DNA of 64,000 nt. Source: Marinoscillum furvescens DSM 4134 (lineage in GTDB: Bacteria; Bacteroidota; Bacteroidia; Cytophagales; Cyclobacteriaceae). The DNA is taken from NCBI RefSeq assembly GCF_003386095.1, contig NZ_QREG01000006.1:89288-153287 (forward strand), written 5' to 3'. Positions within the stretch are counted from its first letter, which is position 1. Every line of letters begins with the position of its first letter. This document shows positions 56,745-64,000 of the stretch, in pieces. A model generated the notes under the pieces. That model was not told the origin of the DNA and did not search any database. It was given only the letters and a program-made list of their open reading frames with translations. A program made the position numbers and the translations under genes.

Positions 56745-59324
56745 TTATTTGATGATCAGCTTGCTATGTCCAAGAATCTCACCTGCTACATTACGTGTAG
56801 ACACTGAATAAATACCTTTTTCCAGATGCTGTACAGGCAGTGAGTTCACACCTTCTGTAAGCTCTGTCTGAAGTACTGTTCTGCCAGCCATATCAATCAA
56901 AGAGATCATGACCACTTCATTTCTATCGTTACTGATATTTACAAACCCACTTGTCACAGGGTTTGGATACACGATCATGCCTTTGGCCAATTCATTGGAA
57001 AGTACCAGCTTTTCGTAGATTACGGTTCGTGTCTCGGACTCACTAGACGCGCCCTGAATATCAGTAGCTACTGCTTTGATCACTGCAGTGCCTTCCACTG
57101 TGAGGCCATCCCACTCAAATCCAAAAGGTGCTTCTTCGTCTTTGAAAAGCAGCTCATCTCCGTTGTAGAACTCTACTACCAGGCCGTCCAACTCGTCACT
57201 TGCTGTAGCAGCAATCTCCACAGATTCACCAATCAACAAAGTGGTATTGTCATTTGGAAGAGTCATCTCTACCGATGGAGGCGTATTTCCTATCACCAGT
57301 ACATCTATAGGCATAGAGAATGAAGAGTCGTTGGCATCATAAGCCACAGCCGTGATGCGTGTAGGCTCCCCTTCTGCACCTGCAGGTATATTTTCCCAGT
57401 TGAAGGTAAACTCACCCTCGGTAGCTACTCCTACCTGTACCCAGGAGTTGTAGTAGTCTCCAGTATAGTATTCTACCTTAGAGATGGCATCACCTTCTGC
57501 ATCGTTGAGTGCCACAGCCAGGGGCACAGTAGCTCCTTCTATCAGTGTAGCACCGTTTTCAGGACTGGTAAAAGACGCCATAGGTGCAGCATTCAAATGT
57601 GCATTGGCACCAATCTCTACCGCAGGCCCTACTGCTTTAGGGTCCTGATATTCGCCGGTTTTTTCAAGCCCGTCATCAAATACGGCAAGGGTACCTGAAA
57701 TTGTTCTGAAAATCAGGTTTCCGTTAAGTTCTCTCAAATCGGTAGGCAACACTCTGTTGAACCCATCTACATCGTCAAAAACTTTATAAATCAGGTATTC
57801 AGACTTTTTAGACAAGTTGTCCAATTCAGGCACCTGAGGATCTTTACCATCACCTACCACGTCCAATGCCCAGATATCATAGCTACTTTGGTTGTTTCCA
57901 GTATTGGCTGTGAAATACATTCTGCCATTTACCACTGTTTTGTTTCTAGGGAATGAGCTGGTACCTGCTCCAGGAAAAACATCTGCAACCAACTCTACAC
58001 TATCTGTTTCCGGATTGTACATACCCAGTTCTTGTCCAGATCGTGGGTTGGTATTTTCAGCTCTCGAGCCAAAATTCACTTTAAAAAAGAGTTTTCCATC
58101 AAAAACGAAAAAGTCATCTGGAAACGACTGACGCTCCTGCGTATCAAATGGAGCAATGTCAAAGGCCATTTCAAGCTCATCGCCAGTGCCTTTCAGGCCA
58201 TTCATTCGCATCAATTCCGTACCCTTACCTGCATTTCCTCGGTAGTATACCTTACCATCAAATACGATTGGGTTAGCACTTCCCGAATTTGCTGTGGTAT
58301 TTGCCTCCGACCCAGGGGCATCAGCAGCATCCTGAAGCAGGTAGGTACCTTTCGTAGTACCGTCAGTTACCCAGTACTCGTTATCGAGCGTTGTAAGCTC
58401 AGGCTTGCCCGCCCATTTGCCAGGCGTTTTAGCTCTGAAAATTACTTGTTTCTCATTCACCGCCAGTATCCACTGGATGTTGGAGTTGTCAGTAGGAGGG
58501 TTGATATCCACGAGCATTTTAGTACCCCATGGCTCAGGAGTACCATTGGTCACCCAAATTTCTTCTCCCACGATGAGCTCTGTCTCTCCATCCATTCCAA
58601 CTACACGATCAGAAGTTCCTCCAAAAATGGCAAGTGTATCACCAATCACCTGAATTGGGCTGTAGGTTTCTTCTCCGTCGAGACCTGTAGTCTTGGGCTG
58701 CACCCCTTCTTTGTTATCCGCAGACATTCTCTTGGTGCCTTCTGGCGTACCATTAGAAAACCACAAGTGCTGTCTGGTCTTACCATCTCCATAATCTGAC
58801 GAGCTTGCATCCACTGCTGCGAAAAGGAATCCATTTTTAAATGGTGTAATCGCACTAGGTTCAGAACTAGCAGCTCCTTCGTTGAGGTCTATGAGCAGCG
58901 ATGTACCTGCTTCTGTACCATCGGTTACCCAAAGCTCTGTACCTTCCGCTTCGGTGGTAGCAGTAAAGTATACTGACCCTCCCACTCCTACAAGGTTTGC
59001 AGGAAGTGAGCTCGCTGCTCCAGGATTGATGTCTTTTACCATTTTAGTTCCCTCACGTGTACCGTCAGTTACCCAAAGCTCATCGCCAGTAGCGTCATTA
59101 TGAGCGGTAAAGTAGTACTTACCACCATAAGAAATGGCCTGACGTCCGCTGTAGTTTTTGGCTCCACCACGACGACCATCACTGGTCACCGAATCAGCTG
59201 TAGAAGTCAAAGCTGTAAGTGTTCCATACTCAGCAGATATGCTCTGCAGGTTTTCATACTCTTGTGCCACACTCTCAGCCAGCGCCAGGAGTGTAATCAG
59301 GCAAAATGTAAATAGGTGTTTCAT
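56745..59324 (-). CDS. ELWxxDGT-repeat surface protein with Ig domains and T9SS tail
   Basis: Secreted protein of 859 residues, signal peptide 1-20. The first half holds five or six ELWxxDGT repeats (ELWVTDGTREGTK, ELWVTDGTEAGTS, HLWFSNGTPEGTK, EIWVTNGT, EYWVTDGTTKGT), which are expected to build a beta-propeller. Ig-like Big_9 modules follow (about 590-770, ASFTSPENGATL and VEMTLPNDNTTL), then a T9SS sorting domain (VYPNPVTSGF, GIYSV). No catalytic residues can be assigned. It lies between the regulator and SusC on the same strand, preceded by a 199-base leader region and followed by its own terminator. It is likely a surface glycan-binding or adhesion protein expressed with the locus. The Ig modules resemble those of the protein at 1-1433. 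Confidence 0.85.
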   Translation of the reverse strand: MKHLFTFCLITLLALAESVAQEYENLQSISAEYGTLTALTSTADSVTSDGRRGGAKNYSGRQAISYGGKYYFTAHNDATGDELWVTDGTREGTKMVKDINPGAASSLPANLVGVGGSVYFTATTEAEGTELWVTDGTEAGTSLLIDLNEGAASSEPSAITPFKNGFLFAAVDASSSDYGDGKTRQHLWFSNGTPEGTKRMSADNKEGVQPKTTGLDGEETYSPIQVIGDTLAIFGGTSDRVVGMDGETELIVGEEIWVTNGTPEPWGTKMLVDINPPTDNSNIQWILAVNEKQVIFRAKTPGKWAGKPELTTLDNEYWVTDGTTKGTYLLQDAADAPGSEANTTANSGSANPIVFDGKVYYRGNAGKGTELMRMNGLKGTGDELEMAFDIAPFDTQERQSFPDDFFVFDGKLFFKVNFGSRAENTNPRSGQELGMYNPETDSVELVADVFPGAGTSSFPRNKTVVNGRMYFTANTGNNQSSYDIWALDVVGDGKDPQVPELDNLSKKSEYLIYKVFDDVDGFNRVLPTDLRELNGNLIFRTISGTLAVFDDGLEKTGEYQDPKAVGPAVEIGANAHLNAAPMASFTSPENGATLIEGATVPLAVALNDAEGDAISKVEYYTGDYYNSWVQVGVATEGEFTFNWENIPAGAEGEPTRITAVAYDANDSSFSMPIDVLVIGNTPPSVEMTLPNDNTTLLIGESVEIAATASDELDGLVVEFYNGDELLFKDEEAPFGFEWDGLTVEGTAVIKAVATDIQGASSESETRTVIYEKLVLSNELAKGMIVYPNPVTSGFVNISNDRNEVVMISLIDMAGRTVLQTELTEGVNSLPVQHLEKGIYSVSTRNVAGEILGHSKLIIK

Positions 59325-59484
59325 AATAGGTTTCTGTTACATTCAAATGATAAGATCTTCGTAATTAGATTGGTGTTACGATTAGTCGCCAAAAAGCGAA
59401 TTCATAACGAGACAAATATGCGAGAATCCAATCCCGAACTAAGGGGGTAGATTGCTAATAGACGGTGCGAGTATTGTTCAAAAC

Positions 59485-59507
59485 CCCATTTAACTCAAGA
59501 AAATGGG
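59485..59507 (-). terminator. Hairpin after the regulator gene
   Basis: A 7-bp stem (59485-59491 with 59501-59507, loop 9 bases) lies 17 bases after the regulator's stop and is followed on the minus strand by GTTTTG. The T tract is short, so termination may be incomplete. The rest of 59325-59523 holds a possible -7 box CATATTTG on the minus strand near 59418 (7 of 8 matches) for the ELWxxDGT gene. Confidence 0.5.
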
Positions 59508-59523
59508 ATTTTATAGTAAGTTT

Positions 59524-62500
59524 TTATAATAATCTTTTGGGTGCATCCATTTTCACATCCGATGGCAGACGGTTAAACTCCTTCTTGAAAATGCTTCGGA
59601 AATATTTCACATCATTGAAGCCTACAAAGAAGGCTGCCTCACTCACATTCATCTTACCACTGGAAATGAGCTCTTCGGCTTTCTTCAACTTCAGCTTTCT
59701 GATAAACTCATTGATCGATAGCCCTGTGACGGATTTGAGCTTACGATACAGCGATGCCCGGCTAAAGCCTAGTTCACGAGCCAGCTCATATACACCTATG
59801 TCTTTTCCGGTTTCCAGGCGCTCTTTGAAGATGACTTCCTCAATTTTTTGTAGAAATTCCATCTCCACCTGCACGCGAGAGTCTTCTTTCTTTTGGTCTT
59901 CGCTGGTCTCAGCTTCCTCACTATCAGCTTGTCCCAAAAAGTAAGACTTGAGCACTACCCGGCTTTTGAGCAAGTTATCAACCCTTGAAAGCAGCAGTTC
60001 CTCGTCGAATGGCTTCACCATGTAACTATCTGCCCCTTCTGAATAACCCAATATAGTATCTTCGGTAGAGTGCTTGGCAGTAAGCAGAATAATCGGGATA
60101 TGACTTGTCCTGGAGTCATTTTTCAATGCCTTGCACAGGTCTATGCCTGTTTTTACCGGCATCATCACATCCGAAACAATAAGGTCTGGAATCTCCTCCA
60201 TGGCTAGTGCGATACCTTTTTCCCCATTGGTGGCTACATACACTACATATTTGTTTTCCAGCACTTGCTTGAGGTAGCTGACGATATCTTCATTGTCATC
60301 TACGATGAGCAGGCGTTCACGCTTATCATTCGGATCTACTACCTGATCAGATAGTTCGTCAGTTTCCTGAGTAGCAGGGTATTCTGGTATTTCCAGCGTA
60401 AGCGGGCGCTGCTCCACAAACTCCATCTGCCCGAGATGCTCTTTCCCTTTGGGTAATGAAAAGTAAAAATCAGCGCCTTCATTTTTGAGGTTACGAACCT
60501 TGATCACACCTCCATGAAGTTCCACGATTTTTTTCGTGAGTGCCAGACCTATACCTGTTCCTGACACACTTTTGGAATCGTAGGCCTGGTAGTACCACTG
60601 AAAAATCGTCTTGATAGAATCCTTTGGTATCCCCGGTCCCGTGTCTTTGACTGAAACGGTCACCTGATCTGATGCTTCGGTAAGTGAAACGGTAATGCGT
60701 CCACCAGTGGGGGTGTATTTAAAGGCATTAGAAAACAGGTTATTCATGACGATTTCGAGCTTTTCGGCATCCACCCATAGCGCCAGTTCCTGATCGGGCT
60801 TTTCAAATAAGAGGGTGACGTTTCTAAACTTGGCCAAATCACGGTAATTGCTGATAATCGAGTCCAGCACTTCTACAATATCGTACTTACTCACCTGCAA
60901 CTTGAAATTCCCAACTTCGGCTTTCCTAAACTCCAGCATCTTGTTGATCAGGTTACTCAGTGAAAGTGCATTGCGCTGTATCAGCTTGAGACCTTCTCTC
61001 ACCTCATCATCCTTAGCCCGGATGATCAGGCTTTTGAGCGGCCCAATAATCAATGTAAGTGGTGTACGCAGCTCATGCGAAAAGTTGGTAAAAAACCTGA
61101 TGCGCTCCTGATTGAGCTTATGCTCCTGAAAGCGAATTTTCTTTTCATACACCAGCGAACTTCTCAGCTGAATTTGTGAAGTATAATACCAGACAAAGAG
61201 CAGCAGCAGACCAAGTCCTACAATTATGTAAAGGATTATGGCCGTTTTGGTTTGCCATATAGGTGGCTCGATAACCAACTCTACACGCTTTACATCTACT
61301 TTGGAGCCATCCATGGTCTTAGCGATACGAAAAGTATATTCTCCAGGACTTAGGTTGCCATAAGTGATGGCGTCCGCTCCACGTGCCACGTTCCACTGCT
61401 GATCACTGCCCTCTAAAGTGTAATGAAGCATTTGCTTGGCAGCCACGGGATAGTTGAGAGTTTCAAACTCAAACGTAAGTACGTTGTGATCATATGGCAG
61501 TACTACAGGCCCCTGAGCAAATAAAGGAGATTTTCGACCTTCCAGGTCGGTAATGGAGTTACCCAATATGAGGATGTCGGTAAGCAGTGGCTTTTGATTG
61601 GTGGTATTGGCTTTTAGGTTTTCCGTATCTACAATATTTAGTCCACGCGTACCCCCGAAGGCTAACCGGCCGTTTGGGAGCCTGGCCACAGACCCCACAT
61701 TAAACTCGCCTTTTTGTACATTATAGGACGAGCCAAAATTTTGAAAAAGCTTATCGGTTACATTAAAAACGCTAATCCCTCTATCCGTAGCTATCCACAG
61801 CTCACCCGCTTCATCAAACTCCAATGCTCGAATACTATTATTGATTAGACCTTCATTTTCATCGTAGATCACATAAGTGGAATCGAGGGTATTAAACTTC
61901 ACCAGCCCATTATACCTTGTGCCGATGTAGAGATGGTCTCCCCATAGCCTGATACTGGATATCTTGTTGCCCTTAAACTCTCGAATGATGTTGGCATCTA
62001 TTTTAGTAAACTCACGGTTTTCTGGATGGTAATAGAAAAAGGTCTCACTATAGCCAGAAATCCAATAGCCACCGTTCTGATCTTCACATATCGATCGGAC
62101 ATCCATGCCTCTAAACTCATCTATGGAAAAGAAGCGTTCAAAAACTGCATCATAAATCTGCAACCCTCCTCCATTGGTACCAATAAACAATCTTCCTCTG
62201 GAGTCTTCAAAAATCAACCTTACGTCATTCCTGTTAATGGTGTTTCGGTGCTCCTTATTTCGCTGATAAACACGTCTGGCACCTGTTTTCAGGTTTAGGC
62301 GGATTAAGCCTTCTTTGTATGTACCGACCCAAAGCACATCATCGGCCGTTTGGTGTATAGAGAGCACCGCCAGATCATCCGACATCCCAAACCTGCTTAA
62401 CACCCCTCGTTGCACCTCGCCAGTTTTGATATTGAGGCTATTGAGACCACCGCCATCTGTGCCTATCCAGAGTATATCATCTGCGTAATCCAGCCCCCAG

Positions 62501-63588
62501 ACACGCTGATGACTAAAGTGAACTTTAGCCCGTGGGTTACCGTCTATGAGTCGAATAGAAGCCCTTTTTGGACCTACGTAATTTATACCTGAACTCCACG
62601 TACCCATCCATATAGCTCCCTCTTCATCTTCGAAAAAAGTCTGAATGGTTTTACTAAATACACTGGACCCGTCTGAGCGTGGAGTGTAATAATCAAACTG
62701 CAGATCCGGGCCAAAGTCTTCCACAGGGGTTTTACTAATCGCAAGGCCTTCTTCACGAGTACCTATCCACAAGTGTCCCTCTTTGTCCAAATACGAAGCT
62801 ACTATGTCCGTTTCATTCAGGTAGGCATTGTCAGTTGGTTCAAATTGTCGCTTTTCAGCATCAAAAACATACAAACCAAGATTAGTGCCCAGCGTAAGTC
62901 GATTGAGGTAGCAGCTTGGCTTGTTTAACACAATATCGTCTCCGATAAAAATGCGTTCTGTGGTTCTGTCGTTAAGATGGTGTATGAGCAAATGTCCTCC
63001 GTGCTGCACCACACAGACCGATGTATCTCCCATGTAGGAGATATACATCGCATTCGAGGAGCCAGTTCGCTCGGGCTTGTAATAATTGTAGGATTCCCCG
63101 TCGTAGACCAGAAGTGCACTATTGCTAAATGCTACAGCTACATCTCCTTTACTGTTTTGGGTGATTGCCACGCTGGCATGACTGAGCTTCACTCCTGCTA
63201 TGGAATCCAGCCGCGAAAACCTCATGGTTTCCAGATCCAAAATTTCCAACCCCAAACTGGTACTTATCCAAATGCGATTGCTATTGGCTTCATACAATAC
63301 ATCGTTGAGGTTGTTGCTGATGATCGAGTTGGGATCATTGATATCATGCCGAAAGACTTTAAACTCATTGCCACCATACCTGCACAGTCCATCTGCTGTA
63401 GCCACCCACATAAATCCGATGGAATCCTGAGCAAATCCATATACCAGGTTATTAGAAAGCCCGTCTTCTACATTGATATTGGTGAATGATTTATTAAAAG
63501 CATCGAACAACTCCTGTGCTGCACCCAAACGAGGCAGCATTGTGGAGCAAATAAGTATTATCCAAAAACAACGTCTCACTTCTATCAA
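59524..63588 (-). CDS. Hybrid two-component system regulator (HTCS)
   Basis: One-polypeptide sensor-regulator of 1354 residues that controls PULs in Bacteroidota. Periplasmic part: signal peptide, then two seven-bladed propellers of Reg_prop repeats (about 35-690, words such as LWIGTDGGGL) and a Y_Y_Y domain to about 775. One membrane helix at about 780-802. Cytoplasmic part: HisKA with FSHELRTPL (His838), HATPase with NNLFSNAFKY at 949-958 and DTGPGIP at 982-988, receiver at 1091-1205 (Asp1140 in SDVMMP, Lys1192), and AraC-type HTH at about 1250-1347. No ATG suits the signal peptide; the start is probably the TTG at 63588. It lies 30 bases after a sulfatase stop and ends before a weak hairpin. 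Confidence 0.95.
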   Translation of the reverse strand: MIEVRRCFWIILICSTMLPRLGAAQELFDAFNKSFTNINVEDGLSNNLVYGFAQDSIGFMWVATADGLCRYGGNEFKVFRHDINDPNSIISNNLNDVLYEANSNRIWISTSLGLEILDLETMRFSRLDSIAGVKLSHASVAITQNSKGDVAVAFSNSALLVYDGESYNYYKPERTGSSNAMYISYMGDTSVCVVQHGGHLLIHHLNDRTTERIFIGDDIVLNKPSCYLNRLTLGTNLGLYVFDAEKRQFEPTDNAYLNETDIVASYLDKEGHLWIGTREEGLAISKTPVEDFGPDLQFDYYTPRSDGSSVFSKTIQTFFEDEEGAIWMGTWSSGINYVGPKRASIRLIDGNPRAKVHFSHQRVWGLDYADDILWIGTDGGGLNSLNIKTGEVQRGVLSRFGMSDDLAVLSIHQTADDVLWVGTYKEGLIRLNLKTGARRVYQRNKEHRNTINRNDVRLIFEDSRGRLFIGTNGGGLQIYDAVFERFFSIDEFRGMDVRSICEDQNGGYWISGYSETFFYYHPENREFTKIDANIIREFKGNKISSIRLWGDHLYIGTRYNGLVKFNTLDSTYVIYDENEGLINNSIRALEFDEAGELWIATDRGISVFNVTDKLFQNFGSSYNVQKGEFNVGSVARLPNGRLAFGGTRGLNIVDTENLKANTTNQKPLLTDILILGNSITDLEGRKSPLFAQGPVVLPYDHNVLTFEFETLNYPVAAKQMLHYTLEGSDQQWNVARGADAITYGNLSPGEYTFRIAKTMDGSKVDVKRVELVIEPPIWQTKTAIILYIIVGLGLLLLFVWYYTSQIQLRSSLVYEKKIRFQEHKLNQERIRFFTNFSHELRTPLTLIIGPLKSLIIRAKDDEVREGLKLIQRNALSLSNLINKMLEFRKAEVGNFKLQVSKYDIVEVLDSIISNYRDLAKFRNVTLLFEKPDQELALWVDAEKLEIVMNNLFSNAFKYTPTGGRITVSLTEASDQVTVSVKDTGPGIPKDSIKTIFQWYYQAYDSKSVSGTGIGLALTKKIVELHGGVIKVRNLKNEGADFYFSLPKGKEHLGQMEFVEQRPLTLEIPEYPATQETDELSDQVVDPNDKRERLLIVDDNEDIVSYLKQVLENKYVVYVATNGEKGIALAMEEIPDLIVSDVMMPVKTGIDLCKALKNDSRTSHIPIILLTAKHSTEDTILGYSEGADSYMVKPFDEELLLSRVDNLLKSRVVLKSYFLGQADSEEAETSEDQKKEDSRVQVEMEFLQKIEEVIFKERLETGKDIGVYELARELGFSRASLYRKLKSVTGLSINEFIRKLKLKKAEELISSGKMNVSEAAFFVGFNDVKYFRSIFKKEFNRLPSDVKMDAPKRLL

Positions 63589-63618
63589 TCTAAACAGCCA
63601 TTAAACTCTTGCCACACA

Positions 63619-64000
63619 TTATTTCTTGCTTTTTTCCAGTTTCACCAGTGGAAACTCTGGATGCTCGGATCTGGCACGTGCAAGCAACTCCTTCAATTCT
63701 TTGGCTCGCTCATGCTGCTCCTGATATACATTTTGCTCCTCGGCAGGATCCTTTTCGATATGATAAAGCTCATAATGTGATCCCACAAAATACAACAATT
63801 TCCAGTCACCCTTCATGATCGCCTGTATGGGCCCTTTACGTTCATTAAACTCCCAATACAAATAATCATGATTTTTTTGCCTGAGCCCTCGCAGTGCATT
63901 CAAATAGGAAATGCCGTCAGTCGGTGCTGAGGGAGTTACGTTTGCTATGTCACAAGCTGTAGGCAGAAAATCCCAAAACGCCGACGGGTGGTCAGATGTA
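63619..64000 (-). CDS. Sulfatase S1 family, C-terminal part (truncated by window edge)
   Basis: The frame is open to base 64000, so the N-terminus with the maturation motif is outside the window. The visible 126 residues are the sulfatase C-terminal region: SAFWDFLPTACDIANV, then APTDGISYLNALRG, HDYLYWEFNERKG, MKGDWKLLYF and HIEKDPAEEQNV, all typical of the S1 family and most like the sulfatase at 48968-50479. It lies 30 bases upstream of the regulator gene, so the locus continues beyond the window. Confidence 0.9.
   Translation of the reverse strand, partial: TSDHPSAFWDFLPTACDIANVTPSAPTDGISYLNALRGLRQKNHDYLYWEFNERKGPIQAIMKGDWKLLYFVGSHYELYHIEKDPAEEQNVYQEQHERAKELKELLARARSEHPEFPLVKLEKSKK

Overview
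The window is a marine Bacteroidota chromosome fragment, most likely from the Cytophagales/Flammeovirga side of the phylum (an inference, no marker gene seen). The evidence is a SusC/SusD pair, a one-polypeptide hybrid two-component regulator, type IX secretion (T9SS) sorting tails, TAnnTTTG-like promoter boxes and no obvious Shine-Dalgarno sites. No rRNA, tRNA, CRISPR or insertion sequence was found, and no gene-free stretch exceeds 300 bases.

Left part (1-7434). Two plus-strand T9SS-exported proteins come first: the 3' end of an Ig-repeat/ricin-lectin protein and a PL7 alginate lyase, closed by a strong terminator. Small ordinary genes follow: DUF1801, two VOC proteins, a GNAT acetyltransferase, an HxlR regulator divergent from one VOC gene, an outer-membrane barrel and a small lipoprotein.

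Main part (7466-64000). Everything is on the minus strand and forms one very large sulfated-polysaccharide utilization locus (PUL). In transcription order: a truncated sulfatase, the hybrid two-component regulator, an ELWxxDGT-repeat T9SS surface protein and a UUCG hairpin terminator. Then comes an almost gap-free run of 28 genes (56662 down to 7466): SusC, SusD, a SusE-position lipoprotein, 11 complete sulfatases, GH2, an unassigned clan GH-A-like enzyme with FN3 domains, GH97, two GH116, DUF6786, two GH117/GH43-like propellers, an SGNH esterase, GH29, GH95, GH172 (DUF2961), a GH36-type alpha-galactosidase and a sialate-O-acetylesterase-like esterase. Spacings are mostly 0-35 bases with several ATGA overlaps. 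The only larger internal gaps are 41400-41601 and 45637-45765.

How it would work (inference). The regulator senses an oligosaccharide in the periplasm and SusC/D import sulfated oligosaccharides. A battery of lipoprotein sulfatases and two esterases strip sulfate and acyl groups, while alpha-fucosidases, alpha- and beta-galactosidases and other exo-enzymes trim the chain. The enzyme set fits a highly sulfated, acylated polysaccharide rich in fucose and galactose. A brown-algal galactofucan is favoured, also because of the nearby alginate lyase, but a red-algal galactan is not excluded. No recognised endo-fucanase, agarase or carrageenase, no formylglycine-generating enzyme and no monosaccharide catabolism genes are present, so these must lie elsewhere, or the endo-activity comes from the unassigned GH-A-like protein.
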